This document shows, piece by piece, positions 46,986 through 56,651 of a stretch of 64,000 nt of DNA. This stretch comes from Trichomonas vaginalis G3 (taxonomy: Eukaryota; Parabasalia; Trichomonadida; Trichomonadidae): positions 2,046,001-2,110,000 of the forward strand of contig NC_067205.1 of NCBI RefSeq assembly GCF_026262505.1, read 5' to 3'. Position numbers and translations under genes: made by a program. Under the pieces are notes generated by a model. That model was not told where the DNA came from. It saw only the letters and a list, made by a program, of their open reading frames with translations, and ran no database searches. Each line of letters starts with the position of its first letter. The stretch's first letter is position 1.

Positions 46986-47228
46986 ATGGGTTTCTTCAGT
47001 AAGATAGGAAACTTCTTTCGAAATGTTGGAAGAGGTATATGGAATGGAATAAAAACCGTAGGAAGAGGAATTTGGAACGGAGTCAAAAATATTGGTAAAA
47101 GAGTAGGTCAGTTTGTTGGTATTATACCTAAAGACCCTGAACCAGAAGAACAAGCTCCTGTTATACAACAGCCTGAACCTGCACCACAGTCTAGTTGGCA
47201 ACCAAATCCAACACCTCAACCGTATTAA
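46986..47228 (+). CDS. 80-aa amphipathic pVI-like protein
   Basis: Residues 1-45 carry repeats of W-N-G-(I/V)-K (RGIWNGIKTVGRGIWNGVKN) forming a basic amphipathic helix like membrane-lytic peptides; the rest is Pro/Gln/Glu-rich. Similar layout to 2104-2505 and 37866-38402. May help membrane penetration by virions; inferred. Ends before a convergent structural gene. Confidence 0.55.
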   Translation: MGFFSKIGNFFRNVGRGIWNGIKTVGRGIWNGVKNIGKRVGQFVGIIPKDPEPEEQAPVIQQPEPAPQSSWQPNPTPQPY

Positions 47229-47269
47229 AAAATTATATTTTTACCGTTCGATAGTAGTTGTATATGAAA

Positions 47270-48079
47270 CTAAGTTCTAAGAAACGCATGGTATAATGGA
47301 ATTATTCTTTTTCTTCCATCTGTAGTAAACCATACTTGAAAGTCTGAAATACTTCCACTTGGTGGTTCGTATAACTTTGTAGGTTTTTCGTAAAAGTCAT
47401 TTGCCAAGCATAAGAAAGAGTTTTGGGCGCCAGAAAATGAAGCATGAACAATAATAGCATCTTGGTCGAAAACATTTTCATATGTTCCATTAGGGTTTTC
47501 GACTTCATAAAAGTCTGGGTGTACTGGATATGCTGCAGGCTGATTTAACATCCTCATAAATCTATACCATGCCAAGTTGTTATATTTTGTAGAAATATAA
47601 ACGTTTTCTCCAAGGTCTTCTATTTTATTGATTTTAACAGTTGCATTTTTCCTGTCATAAATAATATCGAGATGGTACTCTCCTTCGTCAATGTTATACT
47701 GGTTTGCATATTCGATATAGATATCGTTTATTTTTTCTTGAAAAGCTTGAAGAGTTGTTTCTAAGTTTACAAGCAAACTAACTTGTAAAAGTTTTCCCTG
47801 TTCAAATTTCTCATACATACGTTTTTCTTTGTTATAGTATCGAACTTCAAAACCGACCGTAAATGGGAAACCATGTATGGCTTCTGAAATGAACTTCATT
47901 CTACGAAAGCCAATAGCTTTTGTGACAGATGGGTCTCTTAGCCATCTTAATGGGTAGTCAAAACGATAGCCTTCATGCTTTACGGTCTCTGTCTCAAACT
48001 TTTGACCGACATTAGTAAAAAGTTCATCTAATGGTTTAGTTGTAGCAACTCTTGAATTTTCTTTTTCTATTGAAAGCAT
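47270..48079 (-). CDS. Structural-family protein (RW/KAIGFRR family), element C left copy
   Basis: 269 aa, open. YPLRWLRDPSVTKAIGFRRM, then HASFSGAQNSFLCLANDFYE, YEPPSGSISDFQVWFTTDGR and IIPLYHAF, all shared with 5632-6492. Lower similarity to that protein than the A/C copies have to each other, so this is an old paralog kept in the same element. Divergent from the fibre gene across 18 bp. Confidence 0.6.
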   Translation of the reverse strand: MLSIEKENSRVATTKPLDELFTNVGQKFETETVKHEGYRFDYPLRWLRDPSVTKAIGFRRMKFISEAIHGFPFTVGFEVRYYNKEKRMYEKFEQGKLLQVSLLVNLETTLQAFQEKINDIYIEYANQYNIDEGEYHLDIIYDRKNATVKINKIEDLGENVYISTKYNNLAWYRFMRMLNQPAAYPVHPDFYEVENPNGTYENVFDQDAIIVHASFSGAQNSFLCLANDFYEKPTKLYEPPSGSISDFQVWFTTDGRKRIIPLYHAFLRT

Positions 48080-48097
48080 ATTTTATCTAGAATAAAA
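48080..48097. promoter_or_regulatory. 18-bp bidirectional promoter
   Basis: ATTTTATCTAGAATAAAA between divergent ATGs of the structural-family and fibre genes. The TCTA core flanked by T and A runs recalls late promoters of Mavirus and its giant-virus host, which may be chance. Confidence 0.45.
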
Positions 48098-49767
48098 ATG
48101 TCAAATGAAACAGCGTCTATGCGAGAAATACAACACAACCGACAACTCATTATGCAAGCTCTAAATAAGAACACAACAAACTTTTCAAACTATTCTAAGA
48201 TATCTGAGTCATTGAAAGAAGGAAACTTAAAACTGACATTAAACCCAATGACAGATGAGTTTCTGTTTCAAGACAATAAGAACCATACTGTCTGTATAAA
48301 TCCAACAAAAGGAACTTTAAACGAGAAACCTATAAATGAACTTCTTTTGAAAGCAGATGTTGACAACAAAGCTGACAAAGAATATGTAGACGATGCAATA
48401 GCAAAAGAAGAAGAAAGAGCTAACAATGCTTATGCAACAAAAGAACATACTCATCCTGAACTAGCAGACAAAACATATGTTGACAATAAAATGTCAAGTG
48501 AAGTGACAAGAGCTGAAAACGAATATTCTAAAAAGACTCATACACATTCTATATCTGAAATAACAGACTTACAAGAAACCTTAAACAGTAAAAGTGCCGT
48601 TGGACATACACATACCATTGCAAATATTACAAACTTACAAGAACCTTAAACAGGAAAAGTGCCGTTGGACATACACATACATCTTCTGAAATAACAGACT
48701 TAAACGTTAGCCTTGAAAAGAAAGCAGATAAAACATATGTCAACGGAATATACCAAAGTTTGATAGGAACAACAAAAAATATTGAAACTATTGTTGGTGA
48801 CTTTTCTTTCAATGAAGAAAATAAATATTTTAGATGGCAGTTTGTACATTCCTTAAAAAATGGTACACGGTGTAAACTCATTCCGAAAAATAACAATGAA
48901 ATGTATGTAAGCTATATAAAGAATGATGGTACACAAGTTAAAGTTCCATTAGACAACAACTGTTACTTAAACTTATATGGAGACGAACAAAAGAAATATT
49001 TAAGAGTTTATGAAATGGCAGATATGACATTGCCTGACCCAGCTCCAGCACCATATTATTATGACTATGTAGATGACGAAGGAACACTACATGCAGATGA
49101 ACAAAAGCAAACATTATATTTAGATTATTATAGATATAAAAGATATAATGCAATAGAAAAAACGAGAATAGTATATTATTATATAGATGACAGAAATAAA
49201 TATTATAGTCAAGATTTTACCTACCCTGAAAACATAAGATTATATTATAAAAAATATTCTGACACAAACCAGAAGAAACCTGAAATAGTTGCACTATATT
49301 TTAAGTTCAAAAGAGACAATCCTATAATATCTCATATGTTTGATTTAATGAACCCAGTAGGTTCTATTTATACATCTATGGATGCAAGAGGTCCTCAAGT
49401 AATGTTTGGTGTTGGTGCATGGGAACAAATAGTCGACAGGTTTTTGTATTGTGCAAACTCTTCAAAGGAAACAGGAGGTTCGAAGAAAATTACTGAAGCA
49501 AACCTTCCACCGCACACTCATACAGGAACGACAAACTTTTCTGGTGACCATAGTCACTCATTAAGAGACCATCCATTATACAACTCAGAATATTATGCTG
49601 GCAATGACGTTTTATCTCCAGATTATAACCATTCAGCAAAAAAGACTTTTCGACCAACTGAACCAGGAGGAAATCATTCACATACTTTCACAACAAATCC
49701 AACAGGCTTGGGTAAAGATTATATGCCACTATTTATGACTGTATTCGCATGGTATAGAATTGCTTAG
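48098..49767 (+). pseudogene. Phage-like fibre gene of element C (broken)
   Basis: Begins MSNETASMREIQHNRQ. Shaft repeats with NKADKEYVDDA, KTHTHSISEI and KSAVGHTHT units (tandemly duplicated around 48590-48700), the Tyr/Asp-rich segment, the tail-collar-like domain and a His-rich tip (PPHTHTGTTNFSGDHSHS). Broken about once. The tip (49472-about 49725) is close to element B's and unlike A's. Likely virion attachment fibre. Ends convergently with the integrase, overlapping by 4 bp. Confidence 0.8.
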
Positions 49768-50723
49768 TCGTCATTTTCAACTTCTTTAGCATATTCGTCA
49801 GGAGTTGTCTTATATTTGTTAGGAACTGTCTTTGAAAGTATACCACCTTGAACTTTGACAAGTTTGAAACGAGGTCTGACAATAGTAGTTTTATCTTCTG
49901 CTTGCAGTGTGTACATTTTGCCATGTTTGCCTAAAACTTCATAATATTCTCTTGTATACTTTCTTCTATTTTTACGAACACGAATGTGAGTACCTGTCGG
50001 GTTCCCATTGTTGTCATAGTCAATAGTATTTTCATATGGGTCGCGTTTAGGTATTTCTATTTTTACTTTGTCACCTTTCTGAAGTTTGCAGCCCGGCATT
50101 CTTTCTTGTTTGTCTCTTTTGACTAAATTATTAAATATATAGTCTTTCTCTAAGTCAGGGTTGTTTTTCATTTCTTCGGGGGAGTGGTTTCCCAAACCTT
50201 TTTGTTTACGGCTATTGTAAATATTTAAAACTTGTCTCATCTTTGCCATGGAGAAGTGTCTATATTTGTCGTCATATGACATTTCATTTGCTTCACCACC
50301 TTGTGGTTGGTTTAAGTCTCTTAACATTTTTATACATCCGTCAATGACACCAAGAGCAGAATGGTTTTGGTCGACAATGAAATATTGGTTTACATTTTTT
50401 GAACGCAGATAGTTTTTTACATCATCTGATTTGAAAGAACTTTCACAGTCAGATGTCAGTTTTGTTGGATGGTATTTGTCAACGAATATTGTCAAAGCAG
50501 TTTTCACATCTAAAATATTTTTGGACCATAATGGTATGGCTTCACAGTATCTTGTGTTTTGACCAACAAATATTAACCAGTATGGTGGTCCATCTGTTCT
50601 AACTCTCGGAATGTTTTCCAAGATATCCATAAACCAAGCATTTGGTGTTGAACTAAAGATTTTTACCATGAGTGCTTTCTTTGTCGCTTTAGAAACATAG
50701 GGGTTCTTGTTTGGATTCGTCAT
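49764..50723 (-). CDS. Retroviral-type integrase of element C
   Basis: 319 aa, open; nearly identical to 1127-2086 of A, differing at scattered residues. Same core and basic C-terminal region. See the A entry for features. Confidence 0.9.
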   Translation of the reverse strand: MTNPNKNPYVSKATKKALMVKIFSSTPNAWFMDILENIPRVRTDGPPYWLIFVGQNTRYCEAIPLWSKNILDVKTALTIFVDKYHPTKLTSDCESSFKSDDVKNYLRSKNVNQYFIVDQNHSALGVIDGCIKMLRDLNQPQGGEANEMSYDDKYRHFSMAKMRQVLNIYNSRKQKGLGNHSPEEMKNNPDLEKDYIFNNLVKRDKQERMPGCKLQKGDKVKIEIPKRDPYENTIDYDNNGNPTGTHIRVRKNRRKYTREYYEVLGKHGKMYTLQAEDKTTIVRPRFKLVKVQGGILSKTVPNKYKTTPDEYAKEVENDD

Positions 50724-50740
50724 TTTTTAACCCATAAGAA
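50724..50740. promoter_or_regulatory. 17-bp bidirectional promoter
   Basis: Equivalent of 2087-2103 in A, with three or so substitutions. Confidence 0.45.
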
Positions 50741-51142
50741 ATGGGTTTATTTGGCGCATTAGCAGGAGTTGCATCCAGATTTTTACCCGCAGTGGGAACA
50801 ATAGCCAGAGGTGTATTTGGAGTTGGAAGGAAGATTTTGAGTACATTAGGTATACTTAAAGAGAAAGCACAACCTATTATACAAACTGTACAGAAAGGTT
50901 GGGATGTAGCACGAGATGCAACAAATCTTATTCCAAATCCTGAAACAAGAGGAAAAGTTCAAGGATGGATGGACAATGTAGGAAGACAAGCAGGAAACTA
51001 TTATAACAAAGCAAATGACTACTATAACCAAGCAGGACACTATATGGACCAAGGTGAAAGATTCTTTAACAGAGGATATAACCATGCACAACAATGGGTA
51101 AACAATAACCAACCTCAACCGCCTCAAACGTGGGGAATGTAA
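50741..51142 (+). CDS. pVI-like protein, element C copy
   Basis: 133 aa; copy of 2104-2505 with only a couple of amino-acid changes near residues 25-30. Open. Confidence 0.6.
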   Translation: MGLFGALAGVASRFLPAVGTIARGVFGVGRKILSTLGILKEKAQPIIQTVQKGWDVARDATNLIPNPETRGKVQGWMDNVGRQAGNYYNKANDYYNQAGHYMDQGERFFNRGYNHAQQWVNNNQPQPPQTWGM

Positions 51143-51161
51143 AGTTTTTTACTGAGATGAA

Positions 51162-51314
51162 ATGAACAATACAGCATTGAGACAAATGGGTTCAAGATGG
51201 ATTTGTCGGCTTCCAGCAGTTACACAACGTGTTTGTCAAGTTCTTCCTATACCTCAGGAAGTTTTAGACCGACTTAAAAAACAACAACAACCAGTTGAAA
51301 ACAAACCAAACTAA
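51162..51314 (+). CDS. 50-aa small protein, element C copy
   Basis: Copy of 2525-2677 with several substitutions (for example in the Pro/Gln tail, QQQQPVENKPN) and no frame change. Its conservation is the main support for the gene. Confidence 0.6.
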   Translation: MNNTALRQMGSRWICRLPAVTQRVCQVLPIPQEVLDRLKKQQQPVENKPN

Positions 51315-51333
51315 AATTTTTTACTGAGATGAA

Positions 51334-51916
51334 ATGACCGAAGAAGTTGAAACGGTAGATTTGACACCACAAACAAAAAGTTCAGAACCATTGTCAAAAC
51401 CTGTCAAAGAACTTACAGATGAAGAGAAAAATTCAATAATAGAAAGTGCCAGGTCTGGAAATACAAACCCTAACTACAAAGTCACTTTTCATAAAAATGG
51501 AACGGCTAGTATCTCAAAAAAGAAACAGACTCTCACAAATAAAATATTGAAGTCTGAAGGAGCTTTCGAGACAACAGATGGAAAAGTTTACTTCACTGAC
51601 CAACAGTTCATTATAGAACATCTCATTGACTTAGAGTCGAAATATTCTAAACTTTACAACAAACACAAAAAGTTGAAAGGAAAACAAAAACAAATGGCAT
51701 ATGATATTTATGAAGATGTTGACGACACAACTGTTCCTGCAGGTGAGGTAAAGTCAGAGAAACCGAAAAGTGACGAAAAACCGATAGAAGAAGAAACCAA
51801 AAACTGAAGATAAACCAAAACCAAAGTTTAGTTTGGAAACTAAACCAAGTCAACCTTCATTAGCTGGTATGGGTTGGCGTCAAAGACTTATGGCAGCAGG
51901 CGGTTATGTTAAGTAA
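51334..51916 (+). pseudogene. Small-domain/charged-tail protein, element C copy (broken)
   Basis: Copy of 2696-3280, broken once in the charged linker. The N-terminal domain and coiled coil are intact and conserved; the C-terminal AGMGWRQRLMAAGG sequence is still recognisable in the DNA. Confidence 0.6.
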
Positions 51917-51947
51917 AGAAAAAAATATTTTTTTTCTTTTTATAAAA

Positions 51948-54102
51948 ATGCCCCCATATAGAATGGATAGAAAATCTGCTAGAATAAAAGCAGAGTTGCA
52001 AAGATATGGTTGGAGAGTTTCGAAGAAGTTTAAATATAGGAAGGGAAGACCCATAAAAGTCTATGACAAATTGTCTGGTCTTCGCTACGAAATGGATTTG
52101 GAAACAGCACGTGCAAATTATCCAAACAGACTAGAGAGGTTAGAAGAAGAACGTCTTATGGACATGCCTTTCGATGTTAGTGAACCTCAAGTTGAAGGAC
52201 ACGACGGCTTTGCCAGATTCTATTGGAAACATGACGAACAATTGCATCCTTTGAGAAGGAAAAAAGGAAAAGGTGAAGACACACATGCTCCATGGAAAGA
52301 ACAAGATATGCATATGAGAAGTATCGTGAAGTTAGAAGTCAAATTACATCTGGTCGAACCTTTACAGTCAACTTTGACGAAGGAAAGAACAAAGAAGGCT
52401 TCATGGGTGTACTTGCTGCCATACAAGACGGAAATAAGAAAGGATACAATCTCAGATTGACCATAACAGATTTGGATGGTCACATTTACTATGCACATGG
52501 CAATGTCACAACAGCTGCAATGCTTCTTGACGCTTTCAAGACTACAAAGAGAGAACAAATGGTTGACTCCGACTCAGACATTTTGAATGCAATTGAAGGA
52601 ATTGCAAGTGTCAAGTTCGAATGGTACCAACCTAACCCTCAAGCAGTCAGACAACATGCTGGATACTTCCCGTTCATAAATAAGTCTGACATTGACTTGA
52701 CAAGGTATGGAATTTACAATTCAATTGAAACAATTGTCAATGAACCTTGCATTCTTACATGTCTCAGGAACTCTGGTCTTGTTACAGATGAGAAGATGAA
52801 GTATCTTGAGTCATGTGTGAAGACAAGGTACATTCTCAGAGGTCAATTGGCAAAAATTGCACCGTTGGCAAATGTCAATATCCGAGTCAACATACCTACA
52901 GCTAAAGGTTCTTCACATGACGACTATGTTGTTGAGTTCAATTTACCATGGTTGAAGATTGTAATTGTCCACAACCACTTCATGTTGAACGAAAGTCTTA
53001 CAAACCCATTGTTTCGGAAAAGGCAAGTGCAACATTGTCAGAGCTGTAAACATTCTTTTCGAGAAAGGTTTGTTGGAACCAATTCCAGATGACAAGCTGA
53101 CAGAAACTTTTGTACCAAAAGACGAAACAAACTTTTCATTGTTAGCAAGACCAAAAGTTGTTCCAGACAAAGTTCTAGTACAAAAGAAGTACACACAATT
53201 CCACAAGGAGTTGGATTGTTCGGATACCAACCTGAACCAGAAGAACTTCCAATGAGGTTGCAAGAACTTCAAGATGCTATAAACAAACTTCCATTGAGAC
53301 ATCCAATTGACGTCAAATTGTATTGGAGAGCATCTGAGTTAGGTCAGAAGGTTTTATATGAAACAGGTTGCTTCGACGATGTTTATGAGATAACAGGAGA
53401 AGTTTCTCAGAAGATAAGAGACTCACTTGAATTTCCACAAACTGGACCAATTGGTTGCGACAAGTTCGACTCAGATGAAAAGATATACTATGTCGACCTT
53501 AACGCTGCATACATGAGGTTTGTCCAATATATTCCGACTGGAATTCCAAACGAAGATAGTGAGTTCCCGGAAGGAACTATACAGTTGGAAAAGTCATACA
53601 ACAACTGTATGATATTAGGAAAGCTTCAAACCCCAAACTTGCAATGACACTCAAATTGCTTATGAATTCGACATGGGGATATTCCATTAAGAAACCTCAA
53701 GAGATGAAGAGTAAACATTATGAGAAGGTCGACAACTTTGTTGAAAGGTTTTCTCCTTTTGTTTTGAAGTACGAATTCACTCAAGGTCAAAGTGGCTTAG
53801 TAACCACATTAAAACCTATTGTCGAACATTGGTCTTACCCTCAGTTCGCAAAGGCAGTCCTTGACAACTACAACAAATTCTTCTCCGAAGTCAAATCCAA
53901 AGTGAAGGTTTACTATGAAAACATTGACGCACTCATGACGAACGAAGAAGGATACAACAAACTCATTGAAATGGGAATGGTCAGTGAAAAGATGGGCTGT
54001 TTTAAGCTAGATAAGGTATTTTCTGAAGTTCATGTCCTCTCCAAGCGTAAGTACTGGGGCATACTTGAAGACGGCACAGAAATAAAACATTGCATGAAGT
54101 AA
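51948..54102 (+). pseudogene. Protein-primed family B DNA polymerase of element C (broken)
   Basis: Copy of 3307-5459, with the same recognisable motifs, broken in about four places, more than in A. This is the most decayed core gene of C. Confidence 0.8.
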
Positions 54103-54146
54103 AAAATTATTTTTTAAAAAGTGACATTTTTTAAATTTTATTTGAA

Positions 54147-54251
54147 ATGTACGCTGAGTTTGTTGGAGAAGACCGTTGGGAAACTTGTTTGTTAGATGAG
54201 AAATATGAAATGGCATACCATTTTAAAACAATATATTTTTACATATATTAA
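54147..54251 (+). CDS. Tiny ORF of 34 aa, uncertain
   Basis: Starts like 5505-5606 (MYAEF) and then reads a different body (VGEDRWETCLLDEKY). It runs through the next gene's leader and stops at its ATG, so it is doubtful. Confidence 0.25.
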   Translation: MYAEFVGEDRWETCLLDEKYEMAYHFKTIYFYIY

Positions 54252-55112
54252 ATGCTTCAGGTTGAAAAACAAAGAACAAAAGTAGCAGATACAAAACCGT
54301 TAGACTATATCTTTACAAATGCTGGTAGGACTATTTCAGATGAAGAAATTTCATCCCGAGCATACAGGTTTGACTATCCAATTCGTTGGCTTCAAAGTCC
54401 TTCAGATGCAAAGGCAATAGGATTTAGAAGAGTTTTGTTTTCAAATAGAACTAACGCATTTATGTTCGCAGTATATTTTCATGGGCAGTATAAAGGTTCT
54501 GATGGTCTAATAGACAAATTTGACGAAATGAGAATCTTTACAGTTCGTTCAGACGAAAGTCTTGAGAAAACTCTAAATGACTTTCAAACTCAAATGAACA
54601 AATATTATTGGGAATTTCAAGAAAAATACGACTCTTTACTAAATGGAACATACTATCTGAAACTAGAATATGACAAGATGAACTCCACCGTTTCATTTCA
54701 AAAGATTGAAATTAACCCTCCAAGAGATACAGAGTTTTTATTTTGGAAAGTAGACAAACGTTCTTGGGCACAATTTCTTCGGTTACTAAACCAGAACGAA
54801 CCATTACCACCAGATGGTCCATTTAAATTTATACTTCCACCAGCAGATTTGACAGTTTATAGAAACGTGTTTGACCCTCAAAATGTTATGTGTCATGCAA
54901 GTTTCAGTTCAAGCAACAATAGTTTTCTATGTATTGGTAAGGACTTTTATGACTTTGCTTCTAAATTCTACGAACCACCTAGTAACAGTTTCTCTGACTT
55001 TCAAGTTTGGTTCACAACAAATGGTGTGCAACATATTATTCCATTGTACTATGACTTTTATCTCGAATTGTCTTTCATATATAACTACGGAAAAGTGCTG
55101 AAAAAGTATTGA
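54252..55112 (+). CDS. Structural-family protein (RW/KAIGFRR family), element C right copy
   Basis: 286 aa, open, differs from 5632-6492 at only a few residues. Element C thus holds two members of the family, here and at 47270-48079. Confidence 0.6.
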   Translation: MLQVEKQRTKVADTKPLDYIFTNAGRTISDEEISSRAYRFDYPIRWLQSPSDAKAIGFRRVLFSNRTNAFMFAVYFHGQYKGSDGLIDKFDEMRIFTVRSDESLEKTLNDFQTQMNKYYWEFQEKYDSLLNGTYYLKLEYDKMNSTVSFQKIEINPPRDTEFLFWKVDKRSWAQFLRLLNQNEPLPPDGPFKFILPPADLTVYRNVFDPQNVMCHASFSSSNNSFLCIGKDFYDFASKFYEPPSNSFSDFQVWFTTNGVQHIIPLYYDFYLELSFIYNYGKVLKKY

Positions 55113-55123
55113 AAAATAATGTT

Positions 55124-55174
55124 TATGTTAGCATGTTAGATCTAACATTTTTTCTAACATTTTTTCTAACATCG
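55124..55174 (+). promoter_or_regulatory. Operator-like palindromic array (GTTA type)
   Basis: TGTTAG, 8-bp step, palindrome TGTTAGATCTAACA, then CTAACA half-sites at 12-bp steps separated by T runs. Only the last part is retained in A (about 6517-6533). Confidence 0.55.
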
Positions 55175-55249
55175 TAGAAAACTCATGAAAACAATTTATT
55201 TTTGACACTTTCACAAAAAACATAAAAAAGTGAAGTTAAACGTTAAGGT

Positions 55250-55609
55250 TTACTGAACTGGTTGGATGTCGCCTTCACAGGTTATGTAGAATGGTTGACC
55301 CGAGAAGTGGAACAGTGCTCTGAGAATTTGTATAATTCGTGGAATTGGACTCTCTCTGTTTGGAAGTTGTATCCATGGGCGCTTTGCAAAGAACTTGAGA
55401 AGAGCTTCTTTCTTTGCTTGCTTTATGTCGTCGTAGGCTGTCCCGTCTGGTACCTCAATTGGAATTCCAGTCGAAATCTCGAGCTGAAGTGTAGACCTTC
55501 CAGAAATAGTGGTGAACTTGACCTTGGGCTTCATGACCTTGCGCAAGTAGTCTTTTACGCAGTCGTTAATTTAAATTAGGTAAATTGCTTCGTCAAATCC
55601 TTCTGGCAT
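55250..55609 (-). pseudogene. Homologue of the 121-aa protein, element C (broken)
   Basis: Copy of 6608-6973 with a conserved C-terminal 80 residues (STLQLEISTGIPIEVPDG, RPWIQLPNRESPIP) and a divergent N-terminal portion. Broken about once near its start. Confidence 0.5.
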
Positions 55610-55614
55610 TCCGA

Positions 55615-55880
55615 GTCCTTCCTTCCGACAGAAAAAGTTTTTCCTTCCGACAGAAAAAGTTTTTCCTTCCGACAGAAAAAATTTTTCCCGACAACTGGAA
55701 AAAATTTTCTAGTTGTCCGTCCGTAAACCATTCAAATTTTCGAAAATTGAGAACTTTTTGGTCGAACTTCAGAAAAAGTTCTTCCTTCCGACAGAAAAAG
55801 TTTTTCCTTCCGACAGAAAAAGTTTTTCCTTCCGACAGAAAAAGTTTTTCCTTCCGACAGAAAAAGTTTTTCCTTCCGAC
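55615..55880 (+). repeat. 22-bp tandem arrays between divergent genes
   Basis: Two blocks of a 22-bp unit containing TTCCGACAGAAAAAGTTTTT, separated by about 100 bp of related but diverged sequence. Same location as the 21-bp array of A. Because 22 is not a multiple of 3 the unit is not a peptide repeat. Confidence 0.85.
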
Positions 55881-55893
55881 AGGACACAAACGA

Positions 55894-56220
55894 ATGTCCC
55901 ACGTCCCACCAACCCAGTCCATTCCCAAACCAGAGGAACCTAAAGAACCACAACAGTCCCCTCAGCAACCTCAGTTCCAGCAAGTACCTCCACCAAATTA
56001 CTACCAATTTCCACCTCAAGGTTACTACCCACCACAAGGCTTCCCGAACTACCCTCCTCAGCCTATGCCTTACTTCCCCAACCCTTGGATGTTCCAGCAA
56101 TTCCAATCTCAATCCAAATCGAAGAGAGACCAAGAGTTCGAAGAAGGTCTGAACCGCTTACGCAAAGAGTACGCTACAGCTCCAATTGAGAGAAAGTTGT
56201 TCCCGGACCAAAAAATATAA
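55894..56220 (+). CDS. Pro/Gln/Tyr-rich small protein, element C copy
   Basis: Starts MSHVPPTQS, 108 aa; same low-complexity centre and charged helix as 7128-7541 but ends PDQKI just before the operator-like array. The start is set at the ATG after the tandem repeat, matching A. An open frame continues upstream through the repeat but is not conserved. Confidence 0.5.
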   Translation: MSHVPPTQSIPKPEEPKEPQQSPQQPQFQQVPPPNYYQFPPQGYYPPQGFPNYPPQPMPYFPNPWMFQQFQSQSKSKRDQEFEEGLNRLRKEYATAPIERKLFPDQKI

Positions 56221-56224
56221 TTTA

Positions 56225-56247
56225 GGGTAGAAGGTTAGATCTAACCT
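56225..56247 (+). promoter_or_regulatory. Operator-like palindrome (GTTA type), truncated
   Basis: GGTAG, 8-bp step, GGTTAGATCTAACC, then cut off by the 25-bp tandem repeat. Confidence 0.55.
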
Positions 56248-56249
56248 CT

Positions 56250-56500
56250 TGAATTTGTCAAGACTTCTTCGTAAATGTTTTGTCAAGACTTCTTCGTAAA
56301 TGTTTTGTCATGACTTCTTCATCGTAATGAGTGTAAATGTTTTGTCATGATTTCATCGTAAATGATTTGTCAAAACTTCATCGTAAATGTTTTGTCAAGA
56401 CTTCATCGTAAATGTTTTGTCAAGACTTCTTCGTAAATGTTTTGTCAAGACTTCTTCGTAAATGTTTTGTCAAGACTTCTTCGTAATGAGTGTAAAGGAC
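56250..56500 (+). repeat. ~25-bp tandem repeat
   Basis: About nine imperfect copies of a unit containing GTCAAGACTTCTTCGTAAAT. Occupies the place of A's KilA-N fragment (7630-7889) between two arrays. No coding potential seen. Confidence 0.8.
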
Positions 56501-56516
56501 CCAAAAATATAATTTA

Positions 56517-56563
56517 GGGTAGAAGGTTAGATCTAACCTGTCTTCTACCCTCTTTTCTACCCT
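56517..56563 (+). promoter_or_regulatory. Operator-like palindromic array (GTTA type)
   Basis: GGTAGA, 8-bp step, AGGTTAGATCTAACCT, then CTACCC half-sites at 12-bp steps. Positional equivalent of the GTGA-type array at 7889-7935 in A. Confidence 0.6.
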
Positions 56564-56581
56564 CTTGAATTTTCATGAATT

Positions 56582-56651
56582 TTCCCGAAATAAAAAATAA
56601 AGTTAGTTTTATTTTTTTTTTATTTTTTTTATTTTGTATAAAAAAATAAAA
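56582..56651 (+). promoter_or_regulatory. Shared leader of KilA-N-region genes (element C)
   Basis: Leader like 7956-8024 (AAATAAAGTTAGTTTTATTT, then T-rich to TTTTGTATA). Confidence 0.5.
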
